Program-made: the position numbers and the translations under genes
The notes under the pieces: model-generated
Told to the model about the DNA's origin: nothing
What the model saw: only the letters and a program-made list of their open reading frames with translations
Database searches by the model: none
Source: JBGYPP01 sp041838515
GTDB lineage: Bacteria > Bacillota > Clostridia > Lachnospirales > Lachnospiraceae
Reading direction: 5' to 3'
NCBI GenBank assembly: GCA_041838515.1
Contig: JBGYPP010000015.1
Span: 1 to 17,301 of the forward strand
Length of the DNA: 17,301 nt
Shown here: piece by piece, positions 1 to 7,243 of the stretch
How positions within the stretch are numbered: the stretch's first letter is position 1
How the letters are laid out: the number at the start of each line of letters is the position of its first letter

Positions 1-364
1 GGGAGAGCAGGCGGCCATTAAAACCCAGGCTCTGCCCCGGCTGTATTGACTTTTCCAAAAATGCCTCCAGCGTAGGCACGCCGGCATCCTGCATGCGGAA
101 CAGCTCTATGCCGGTGCCGGCCAGCTCCTTTTCCGCCTGGACGAAATACCGGCCGTCAGTCCACAGGCCCGCTCCCTCCCGCCAAACCAGCAGCGTGCCG
201 GCGGAACCGCTAAAGCCGGACATATACTCCCGGAAACGGAAATGGTCATGCACATATTCGGACTGGTGGTAATCCCCGGAAGGAATAAGGCAAAAATCCA
301 CTCTCCGGCTGCCCATCCAATCCCGCAGGGAGGCCAGCCTCTGCCGTATAATCCCATTTTCCAT
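1..364 (-). CDS. pepP: Xaa-Pro aminopeptidase (M24B), N-terminal part only
   Basis: The gene runs off the left edge, so only about 121 N-terminal residues are visible, starting MENGIIRQRLASLRDWM. The start ATG follows a strong AGGAGG site. The visible part matches the N-terminal creatinase-like domain of proline-specific M24B aminopeptidases: a stretch DYHQSEYV around residues 33-40, then SGFSGSAGTLLVW and LWTDGRYFVQAE. The metal-binding catalytic domain lies outside the window. The enzyme would be cytoplasmic and would remove an N-terminal residue preceding proline from peptides. It starts 12 bp after the thrC stop on the same strand, so the two are probably co-transcribed. Family assignment is firm. 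The symbol is less certain because Clostridia often carry several M24B paralogues. Confidence 0.85.
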   Translation of the reverse strand, partial: MENGIIRQRLASLRDWMGSRRVDFCLIPSGDYHQSEYVHDHFRFREYMSGFSGSAGTLLVWREGAGLWTDGRYFVQAEKELAGTGIELFRMQDAGVPTLEAFLEKSIQPGQSLGFNGRLLS

Positions 365-376
365 ATGCAAATCCTC

Positions 377-1861
377 CTACAATCCCAAAAATTCCCTGGC
401 CTTATCCCGGAGCAGAGCCGCAGAGCAGGCCCCCCGGTGCAACAGAGGCGCATAGCGCAGCTGCTCCAGAGCCGCCGGCACCGTCAGGCCTGTGGCCCGG
501 GCCAGCGCATCCACATCCCCCAAGCCCTCCGCCGTATTCCGGCCGGGCTCCAGACCCAGGGCCTCCAGCACGCTGGGCGCAAATTTGAAAGGCGAGGCCG
601 TGGAAACCACCATGGCGGCGGCCCCGGACCTATGCTCCTCCAACACCTTGGCAGCAACAGCCGTGTGGGTATCCATGACATAATCAAATTCTCTGTATAT
701 GCGGCCTATGGTGTCCAGAGTCTGGGTCTGGCTGGCCCAGCCCGAGACAAAATCCCCCAGCCTCTCCCTCTCCTCCTCCGTGAGGGTATAACGCCCCTCC
801 CGCTCCAAAGCGGACATCCACTCCACCAGGCGGCTGCTGTCCCGGCCGCAGATTTCAAAGAGCAGCCGCTCCAGATTGCTGGAGATCAGTATGTCCATAG
901 AGGGAGAATTGCTCAGGATAAATGTCCGGTTTTTGTCATATACGCCGGTGGTGAAAAAGTCAAACAATACCTGATTTTCATTAGAGGCGCAGATCAATTT
1001 GCCCAGGGGCAGGCCCATGCGCTTGGCGTAATATGCGGCCAGAATATTGCCAAAATTGCCTGTAGGCACAGCCACGTCCAGGATCTCGCCGAACCGCAGC
1101 CGCCCGGACTTGCACAATTGGCCATAGGCATATATATAGTAGACGATCTGCGGCACCAGCCGGCCTATATTGATAGAATTGGCGGAGGAGAAGCAGTACC
1201 CGGCCTCCGCCGCCTCCCGCCGCAGAGCCTCATCGGAGAATATGGACTTTACGCCGCTCTGGGCCTGGTCAAAATTGCCATCTATGCCCCAGAGGCCCAC
1301 ATTGGCGCCGGCCTGGGTCTGCATCTGCCTCTGCTGTATGGCGCTAACCCCTCCCTCGGGGTAAAAAACCAGTATGCGGGTGCCCTCCACACCGGCAAAA
1401 CCGGCCATGGCCGCCTTGCCTGTATCCCCGGAGGTGGCAGTCAGGATCACAATCTCCCGCTTCTCCCCCAGCTTGGCCGCCGCCGTGGTCATCAGATAAG
1501 GCAGTATGGACAGGGCCATGTCCTTAAAGGCTATGGTGGCACCGTGGAACAGTTCCAGATACGCCACATCCCCCACCATGCGCACGGGCGCTATATCCGG
1601 GTGGGTGAATTTTGCATCATAGGCGCCGTCCACGCAGGCGCGCAGCTCCTCCCGGGTGAAGTCCGTAAGGTACAGGGACAAAATTTCCAGCGCCAGGCTG
1701 CGGTAATCCATGGCCGCCAAGTCCTCCAAACCGGCCGGCAGCTCCGGTATGCGATCCGGCACAAAAAGGCCCCCGTCCAGGGCCAAGCCCTGCCATATGG
1801 CCTGGGATGCGCTGACCCCGGATTGGCCGCCTCTGGTGCTTTGGTACAAAATCCCGCTCAT
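377..1861 (-). CDS. thrC: threonine synthase
   Basis: 494 residues, full length for the long form of threonine synthase. This PLP enzyme converts O-phospho-L-homoserine to threonine and phosphate, the last step of threonine synthesis, in the cytoplasm. Diagnostic stretches are YQSTRGG near residue 7, GLALDGGLFVP near 26, and HGATIAFKDMAL near 105-116, whose Lys is the expected Schiff-base lysine. A TATSGDTGKAAM phosphate-binding region and VPTGNFGNILAAYYAKRMG follow. The ATG is preceded by AGAGGAG. Upstream is an AT-rich 156-bp interval shared with the divergent AP2-like gene; downstream, after 12 bp, is the aminopeptidase. By hand count about 14 of its 26 Ile codons are AUA, unusual for so GC-rich a gene. 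Confidence 0.97.
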   Translation of the reverse strand: MSGILYQSTRGGQSGVSASQAIWQGLALDGGLFVPDRIPELPAGLEDLAAMDYRSLALEILSLYLTDFTREELRACVDGAYDAKFTHPDIAPVRMVGDVAYLELFHGATIAFKDMALSILPYLMTTAAAKLGEKREIVILTATSGDTGKAAMAGFAGVEGTRILVFYPEGGVSAIQQRQMQTQAGANVGLWGIDGNFDQAQSGVKSIFSDEALRREAAEAGYCFSSANSINIGRLVPQIVYYIYAYGQLCKSGRLRFGEILDVAVPTGNFGNILAAYYAKRMGLPLGKLICASNENQVLFDFFTTGVYDKNRTFILSNSPSMDILISSNLERLLFEICGRDSSRLVEWMSALEREGRYTLTEEERERLGDFVSGWASQTQTLDTIGRIYREFDYVMDTHTAVAAKVLEEHRSGAAAMVVSTASPFKFAPSVLEALGLEPGRNTAEGLGDVDALARATGLTVPAALEQLRYAPLLHRGACSAALLRDKAREFLGL

Positions 1862-2017
1862 AGGCTCCTCTTTTCCTTATTTGTTAAAATATTATCATAT
1901 CGGAAATCTCAATTTCCCCACTATCATACCCCCATTCCCAGGCCAAAACAAGAGGCTCTGCCTTGATTTTTGGAGGGAAATTCGAGTAAGATGGAGAAAA
2001 GAACGCAAAGGAGACCT

Positions 2018-2812
2018 ATGGAAGCCAAAGCAGGCGTGTACACAACCAGAACCAAGGGCGGGACGGTCTATTACAAAGCCTCCATCACCCTGCGCCGCCG
2101 CCATATCAGCCTGGGCAGTTATGCGGATCCCGCAGTGGCCCACCAGGCCTACCTGGAGGCCAAGGCGCTGGCTGCGCTGCCCCAGCCGCCGGATCCGGAC
2201 GGCTGGCCGCCGGAGGGCGCGCTGCCGCTGGAGAAATGGGTATGCCTGGCAAATTTTTTGCGCAGCGGCATATATACGCCCAGGCCGCTGTACCTGCGGC
2301 ACAGATATTTTGAATACTATCTCTCCGCCGAGGAGGTGCTGAAATTTGACATGGAGGACTTTTTGTACTACTCCTCCCACAAAATCTCCCGCCGGGGAGG
2401 GCACCTCTTTGTCGCAGATTTTGGCATGCAGCTGCGCATAGGCCTGCGCTACGGCATTCGGGCCTACGGCGTAGAGGGCCGGGATTTTTGCTTTGCCAAC
2501 GGAGATACACTGGACTATCGGCGGGAAAATCTGCGCATACACAACGGCTGGCACGGCGTCTACCCCCAGGGAGGCTCCGGCGGCCCAAGCTATGTCTGCC
2601 GTATACAAGTGCGGGGACTGTGGAAGGTGGGCGTGTACGCCCAGGCGCTGGAGGCCGCCGCCGCTTACAACAAGGCTGCGCTGTATCTGATGGAGAGGGG
2701 CCTGCCCCGGCGCATATGTCTGAACGATTTGAGCGAGCTGCCCCCGGACCGGCTGGAGGCGCTATACGCATCCGTATGCCTGCCCAGGAGGATTCTGGAG
2801 TATAGGGCTTAA
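2018..2812 (+). CDS. AP2-domain protein with degenerate HNH-like core
   Basis: 264 residues from ATG 2018, chosen because AAAGGAG lies just upstream. An ATG at 1991 and a TTG at 1970 are possible but have poorer spacing. Two AP2-like modules flank a central region. The first is about residues 6-50 (GVYTTRTKGG, YYKASI, ISLGSYADP, AHQAYLEA). The second is about 190-235 (WHGVYPQGG, YVCRIQVRG, AAAAYNKAALYL). The centre has the layout of HNH endonucleases of the AP2-HNH type, including NGDTLDYRRENLRI. However, the catalytic His positions appear replaced: FCFANGD instead of the usual V-D-H-I-N-G-D type, and MQLRI where an MHR-type His is expected. I infer a DNA-binding protein derived from a homing-type endonuclease, without obvious nuclease activity. 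It is divergent from thrC; no regulatory link is shown. Confidence 0.7.
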   Translation: MEAKAGVYTTRTKGGTVYYKASITLRRRHISLGSYADPAVAHQAYLEAKALAALPQPPDPDGWPPEGALPLEKWVCLANFLRSGIYTPRPLYLRHRYFEYYLSAEEVLKFDMEDFLYYSSHKISRRGGHLFVADFGMQLRIGLRYGIRAYGVEGRDFCFANGDTLDYRRENLRIHNGWHGVYPQGGSGGPSYVCRIQVRGLWKVGVYAQALEAAAAYNKAALYLMERGLPRRICLNDLSELPPDRLEALYASVCLPRRILEYRA

Positions 2813-3127
2813 GGGGAAATCCCGGGGGTGCAAAGGAATGCCGGGGGTGGTCAAAAGACGGCCGGAGTTCTGTTCTGAGGAAAAGAGGGCTGCTGCCCGG
2901 GTGTAGTCCGCTTTGGACACGAGAAAAACCCCTGGGGTGCAATGCCTTGCCGGGGGCTCTGCGGGACGGAGGATTTGCCGCCAGTCCGGAATAGCGCCTA
3001 GGAAATCCCTGCGCAAAATGATACAATAGGGAGTTAAGAAATGATTTACTCACGGTGAGGAATAAAATGTGGTGCTAAATGTACATAATGGGTGTGGAAA
3101 TTTAAGAGACAAGGAGATGTAACTATA
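2813..3127. other. 315-bp intergenic region
   Basis: No convincing gene is present on either strand. The left part (2813-2960) is GC-rich and carries two imperfect copies of a GGGGTGCAA...TGCC..GGGG segment, plus a small stem GTGT-AGTCC / GGACAC at 2901-2920. From about 3000 the base composition becomes AT-rich and stays so through the next small gene. A TACAAT hexamer at 3022-3027 could be a -10 element for the downstream unit, but no good -35 box is seen 16-18 bp upstream. The open frames crossing this region on the minus strand are Pro/Arg-rich shadows. Confidence 0.6.
2821..2957. repeat. pair of imperfect GC-rich repeats
   Basis: The copies are at 2821-2850 (CCGGGGGTGCAAAGGAATGC followed by CGGGGGTGG) and about 2929-2957 (CCCCTGGGGTGCAATGCC followed by TTGCCGGGGGC). 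They share GGGGTGCAA, a short spacer, TGCC and a G run, about 108 bp apart. They could be remnants of a dispersed intergenic element. Two copies in one window are not enough to define a family. Confidence 0.35.
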
Positions 3128-3457
3128 ATGAGAGTTGATTTTGCTTTTAATGAAAGTCTGGTAGAAGCGAATGGATATACTATGGCAGATATTTACGGGA
3201 CTATTAAGAGGGAATTTGAAAAAAAGGATATTCCGTGCGTTGCAGATGGAAAGGTACTTTCTTTTAGTGGTGGTAAAGAGAAAAATGATTTTTCTAATAT
3301 GTGGGCGGTTATTTTGCGTTTAACCCATGCTGATTGGTTTTTGCATTTTGCAACGTCTTGTATATGGCGAGAAGATAATGATAAATGGGAGGATGTTTTA
3401 AGACAAGCAAAAGAGAAAATAGAAGTAAACCCCATTCACAAAGGTGTATCCGTATGA
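3128..3457 (+). CDS. uncharacterised AT-rich small protein
   Basis: 109 residues starting MRVDFAFNESLVEANGYT. I chose ATG 3128 because AAGGAG lies 11 bp upstream; a GTG at 3092 would read through that site. I do not recognise the family. The protein has an N-terminal beta-like start, a charged helix (MADIYGTIKREFEKKDI), a central WAVILRLTHADWFLHFATSC segment with two Trp, and a C-terminal helix ending in EDVLRQAKEKIEV. No signal peptide or membrane segment is evident. It is markedly AT-richer than the genes on both sides. Its TGA overlaps the ATG of the exonuclease gene (ATGA at 3454-3457), and the exonuclease's likely SD (AAAGGTG) lies inside it, so the two are translationally coupled. It could be a recent insertion or an accessory partner of that exonuclease. 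Confidence 0.65.
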   Translation: MRVDFAFNESLVEANGYTMADIYGTIKREFEKKDIPCVADGKVLSFSGGKEKNDFSNMWAVILRLTHADWFLHFATSCIWREDNDKWEDVLRQAKEKIEVNPIHKGVSV

Positions 3458-4569
3458 AAATCAATTTGGAAGTCCTGGAAAATTTTTCGCCGGCCTATCC
3501 CCTGGAAAAATGGACACCGCCGGCCAAATGCCTGTTTTTGGACATAGAAACAACCGGATTTACCGCCCAGCGCTCCCAGGTCTACCTGATAGGCTGCGCC
3601 TACCTGGACAAGGGGGCTTGGAAGGTGCGGCAATGGATGGCGGAGGATGCCCGGGAGGAAGGGGCCCTACTGGAGGAATTTCTGGCATTCTCCGCGCCGT
3701 ATACCCGGCTGATCCACTTTAACGGCAGCAATTTTGACCTGCCCTTTCTGCGGGAAAAAGCGGCTGCCTACGGCCTGGATTTCCACCCCGATGCCATGGA
3801 GGGCATAGACCTCTACAGGCGCATACGCCCTCTGCAAAAGATCCTGGGGCTGACAGATTGCCGGCAAAAGAGCCTGGAGCAGTTCATGGGCCTGGCCCGG
3901 ACGGACATTTTCTCCGGCAAGGAATTGATAGGCATATACCAGGAGTATACGCGCAATCCCTCAGAATTTCACGAAAAATCCCTTTTTTTGCACAATGCTG
4001 ACGATTTGCGGGGCATGATGGAGCTGCTGCCCATGCTGGCCTATATGGATTTCTTCGGCCAAAGGCCCCATGTGCGGCGGGCCCAGGCCCACAGGTATCA
4101 GGAGGAGGACGGCCGGGAGCGGGCGGATCTGCTGCTGCACATACAGCCGGCCACCGTTATGCCCAAGGGCTTCTTTTACGCCCGGGAATACCTCTGCTGC
4201 AAGGTGTCCTCCCCCCAGCCCGGCCAGACCCAGGAGGCCATATTGCGGGTGCCGCTTTGGGAGGGGGAGCTGCGGTATTATTTTGCCAATTACCAGGATT
4301 ACTACTACCTGCCTCAGGAGGATACTGCCCTGCACAAGTCCGTGGCCAGGTATGTGGACAGGGAACACCGGATCCAAGCCACGGCGCAGACCTGTTATGT
4401 GCGGAAGCGCTCCCAGTACCTGCCCCAGTGGAAACCCCTCTTCTCCCCCTATTTCCAGGCGGAGTACCGCAGCAAGCCGGGCTATTTTGAATTGACGCCG
4501 GAGGTCAAGCGGGATAAAGAATTGTTCTGCTCTTATGCCGAACATTTGCTGGAGCGCCTGCTGGGGTAG
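3454..4569 (+). CDS. YprB-type DEDD (RNase H-like) exonuclease domain protein
   Basis: 371 residues from ATG 3454, which follows AAAGGTG and overlaps the preceding stop codon. The N-terminal half is an RNase H-like DEDD 3'-5' exonuclease fold: Exo I FLDIETTGF (D30, E32), Exo II HFNGSNFDLPFL (D95), and an Exo III-like LHNADDL (H180, D184). This arrangement matches the ribonuclease H-like family containing Bacillus YprB. Residues from about 220 to the end form a family-specific C-terminal region with many Tyr and Trp and no recognisable nuclease motif. The substrate (DNA or RNA) is not determined by sequence; a cytoplasmic nucleic-acid processing role is inferred. The gene is closed by a strong terminator and is convergent with the R-M operon. 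The coupled small gene upstream is the unusual feature. Confidence 0.88.
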   Translation: MKINLEVLENFSPAYPLEKWTPPAKCLFLDIETTGFTAQRSQVYLIGCAYLDKGAWKVRQWMAEDAREEGALLEEFLAFSAPYTRLIHFNGSNFDLPFLREKAAAYGLDFHPDAMEGIDLYRRIRPLQKILGLTDCRQKSLEQFMGLARTDIFSGKELIGIYQEYTRNPSEFHEKSLFLHNADDLRGMMELLPMLAYMDFFGQRPHVRRAQAHRYQEEDGRERADLLLHIQPATVMPKGFFYAREYLCCKVSSPQPGQTQEAILRVPLWEGELRYYFANYQDYYYLPQEDTALHKSVARYVDREHRIQATAQTCYVRKRSQYLPQWKPLFSPYFQAEYRSKPGYFELTPEVKRDKELFCSYAEHLLERLLG

Positions 4570-4623
4570 GCGGGGGTGACGACGGCAGGGCGCTGTTGAA
4601 AGCGCCCTGTTCGTCCGCCTTTT
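4569..4623 (+). terminator. rho-independent terminator of the exonuclease gene
   Basis: The core stem is CAGGGCGC (4586-4593) pairing with GCGCCCTG (4602-4609) around an 8-nt loop. It is extended by GGCGG...GACGA on the left pairing with TTCGTC...CGCC on the right, and ends in TTTT. It lies directly after the exonuclease stop codon. On the minus strand the hairpin has no U tract, so it should not terminate the R-M operon efficiently. Confidence 0.85.
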
Positions 4624-4688
4624 AGAACACAAAGAAAAGGGGTATGCCAAATTGGATAGAGGGCGGGTATGCGGCACTACCTCTTTTA

Positions 4689-6176
4689 TTAACCAAATGT
4701 ACTCAAGGTCAATTCCGACACACATCTGCTGATATCAGTACCAAGATGATTGATAATGACCTCTCTCAATGCAGAATAATCCAGTTCTCTGCTCTTGTTT
4801 ATTATTCCATTGTAAAAATATTCAGATAGTGTGTTGGCTTTTATGATGACGATTTCTTGGCCTTGAATATCATACCTTACACTGGGAACATATCGGGGAG
4901 TTACCAATATTGTATACTTAGCTCCGATTTGCTTTCTGTGTTGCCTCAATCTGCCGGCATTGACCTGAAAAAGTTTATTCTGTGTGGACTTGGCTTCAAC
5001 GGCAAAGACTTCTCTCAATGGAATAAACAGACACTCTATATCCGTCTGACCTGCACCCGATCTCTTTTCAGCCTCGACATTGACGAAAAGATTGAAGGCT
5101 TCCACCAGTACATCTTCAAACAGATCAGCCGTTTTATTATCCTCATTTTGCGCATACTGTTCTATCAGTTTCGGCAAGGCCAACAATTCCACAAGACCAT
5201 CATCCGCTTCTTCGCCAATGCTTAACAATAACGCTTTTGGAAAAAAGGAATAAATCTCTTTTACGATATCGCTGGATAAGGATTTGCTGTCATCCAATTT
5301 TAGGGGCGCAGCAAAAATAGTATATTCTTTTAGCAGCTGATCCGCCAAAGATGCCAAATTGCCATTTAGGGCAATATATCCATTTGTTGCCCTCCGAAAG
5401 GTCGCCGGAGATCTGCTTCCTATTTTCTGCTTATGCGCCAGTTGAACAAATTGTTCCTTCTCATCATATTTCTTATGGATTATTCCCGCTTCCTCCAACA
5501 ATACCGAAACATAGTACTCCCATTCGTATACCAAAGTAACATAATAATACTGATTGGCTAATAAATCTTCAAAAATACGCTTAAATCCCAAGCCCCTAAG
5601 CGCAATAATCTCTGACACCAGATCATCATATGTTTTTCTATCTCGCATACTCTGTACAAACATGAGGACCATAACAACTTCACAGTGATAAAGTTTCCAA
5701 TCCAGTCTAGGCTCCCTCAATAATTGTATCAATAACCGAAAAGGATAGAGCTGAAAATCTTCCCAGCTTGCCTTACTGCCTATATGGGGAAATTGTATCC
5801 CATACAGCATGGTCAGGAAAATTTTTTCCATATTGTCCTGGTTGTCCAAGAGAAAATTTTGAAAAAACAGATTTCCCAGAGGGCTAAAAATAAATTTATC
5901 TACTCCTTCAATTCTGTCATAATATCCGAACATATAGTAACGCAGTTCATCAAGCCTATGGTTCATTGCATCCAAAGGCTTGTTTCTCAGGGATTTGCGG
6001 GGATTATAATTCTCCTTTTGAGATAACAAATCAAACATATTCTCCTTTTCTTTAACAGAAATATTTGCTTTGTTATGCTTCAGATATACAGCCACTTCCA
6101 GCAGCAAATTCATATTATTTGTATGCTTTTTGAATATCCACCTCGGCCTGTCAATGACGGGCTGAAAATCTCTCAT
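4689..6176 (-). CDS. type II restriction endonuclease, probably AlwI-like type IIS
   Basis: 495 residues from the ATG at 6176 (MRDFQPVIDRPRWIFKK), preceded by AAAAGGAG inside the end of the upstream methyltransferase gene; the two overlap as ATGA. The C-terminal third carries a PD-(D/E)XK nuclease core: acidic helix FEDVLVEAF, then GAGQTDIECLF (D379) and FAVEAKST (E394, K396). HRKQIGAKYTILVTPRYVP and a final IVIIKANTLSEYF segment follow. These resemble AlwI/BstNBI-type enzymes by memory of the family; no search was run. Residues 1-350 are helical and probably read the DNA sequence. Placement behind two m5C methyltransferases indicates it cuts unmethylated DNA at a site those enzymes protect. 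The recognition sequence cannot be read from the protein. The gene is AT-rich like the rest of the island. Confidence 0.82.
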   Translation of the reverse strand: MRDFQPVIDRPRWIFKKHTNNMNLLLEVAVYLKHNKANISVKEKENMFDLLSQKENYNPRKSLRNKPLDAMNHRLDELRYYMFGYYDRIEGVDKFIFSPLGNLFFQNFLLDNQDNMEKIFLTMLYGIQFPHIGSKASWEDFQLYPFRLLIQLLREPRLDWKLYHCEVVMVLMFVQSMRDRKTYDDLVSEIIALRGLGFKRIFEDLLANQYYYVTLVYEWEYYVSVLLEEAGIIHKKYDEKEQFVQLAHKQKIGSRSPATFRRATNGYIALNGNLASLADQLLKEYTIFAAPLKLDDSKSLSSDIVKEIYSFFPKALLLSIGEEADDGLVELLALPKLIEQYAQNEDNKTADLFEDVLVEAFNLFVNVEAEKRSGAGQTDIECLFIPLREVFAVEAKSTQNKLFQVNAGRLRQHRKQIGAKYTILVTPRYVPSVRYDIQGQEIVIIKANTLSEYFYNGIINKSRELDYSALREVIINHLGTDISRCVSELTLSTFG

Positions 6177-7243
6177 AACTCCACTCCTTTTGGATAGCAA
6201 ATTCGTTCAAGCAATAGAGGCGGAACGGCTTCCCCAATAATGGTTCGAATAAAAGTTTCGCTTGCGTCTTTGGGAAATGCAATGGTTTCACAAATAGAAC
6301 TGACAATAAATGTCTCCAATAAACTCAGCGCGCGCGGGTCTGAAAACTCACCATTTTCCAATCTTCTGCCCGGATGGACATTGTTATGGGAGCTGACACT
6401 TCCACTATAAGTGGTTCTAGCAGAAGCCGGGGAATCCCAATCCATTCTCTTATATGTATTGTGAAAACCTCTAATTCGCTCACCATTTGATTTCTTGGGG
6501 TAGTGAACAGGATTCTGTATTGCGCTTTTTCCCGTGGGCGTATTTCTAAGAGCTACCGCAATTTCTTCCCGTATTCTCTTTGCAGAATGCCACTTCAAGC
6601 TTGAGCTTTCCCCATTTTCCAGCGAGGGCAAATGTCCTATTGCATCCTTCAATGGAATTTCTTTTTGTTGGGCAGGCCAGCCCCAAGAAATACCCTTTTT
6701 ATACATTTTTATGACAGCTCTGGGGCGGGATTGCGCAATGCCGTAATCCTTAGCATTCAAAATTCTCGCCTCAATATGATATTGATCTGCGTATTTATCC
6801 TGGATAATCTCCTCTATTTTCAGCAATTGATGTTTGTAAGGAAAATACATTTCCAAAAACCTAGGAACATTCTCAATTAAGATATAATCCAAGTCAAGTT
6901 TATCAATAAAATCAAAAACTTCAAAAATCAAAAAATTACGGCCATCCTCCAAATAGTGTTCTTGATTCTTATTTTTTCCGACAGAACTAAAGCCTTGACA
7001 TGGAGGCGTAGCCAATACGAATTTCACCTGCATATTCTTAGCATACGCAATCAATTCTTCCTTTAACCGGATATCCGTGATATCCCCCTGAAACATTTTT
7101 GTTTCCGGATAAAAAAACCGATAACACGCAGCCCTTTTTTCAAGCAGCTCATTCGCCGCAACAAAATGGATATTGCCTTTATGAATATTCAGTTCACCGA
7201 TTCCTGCGCTTGAAAACAGCGATATAGCATGAATTTTACGCAT
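6173..7243 (-). CDS. DNA (cytosine-5) methyltransferase, second of the pair
   Basis: 356 residues. Conserved m5C methyltransferase motifs appear in the usual order: motif I SLFSSAGIGE (8-17), motif IV TPPCQGFSSVGKN with catalytic Cys82, motif VI ENVP (124-127), motif VIII QSRPR (171-175), and a C-terminal GEAVPP segment (motif X). Between VIII and IX is the target-recognition region, including NTPTGKSAIQNPV and SSHNNVHPGR. The sequence is clearly paralogous to the next gene upstream, with the same signature phrases. The motif IX region is divergent (LETFIVSSICETIAFPKDA, where the partner has LTGLPDDW). The start ATG overlaps the upstream gene by 8 bp and follows AAAGGAA. Its end overlaps the endonuclease start by 4 bp. 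The two enzymes probably methylate opposite strands of an asymmetric site. Confidence 0.93.
   Translation of the reverse strand: MRKIHAISLFSSAGIGELNIHKGNIHFVAANELLEKRAACYRFFYPETKMFQGDITDIRLKEELIAYAKNMQVKFVLATPPCQGFSSVGKNKNQEHYLEDGRNFLIFEVFDFIDKLDLDYILIENVPRFLEMYFPYKHQLLKIEEIIQDKYADQYHIEARILNAKDYGIAQSRPRAVIKMYKKGISWGWPAQQKEIPLKDAIGHLPSLENGESSSLKWHSAKRIREEIAVALRNTPTGKSAIQNPVHYPKKSNGERIRGFHNTYKRMDWDSPASARTTYSGSVSSHNNVHPGRRLENGEFSDPRALSLLETFIVSSICETIAFPKDASETFIRTIIGEAVPPLLLERICYPKGVEL

Noticed and set aside
242..1966. 574-codon open frame on the plus strand opposite thrC
   Set aside because: It is antisense to a well-supported thrC, has Gln/Pro/His-rich composition and no family motif. It arises from the GC-rich codon pattern of the real gene.
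2106..3053. 315-codon minus-strand frame across the AP2 gene and the following gap
   Set aside because: Pro/Arg/Ser-rich shadow with no motif or SD; the AP2 and HNH-like signatures are on the plus strand.
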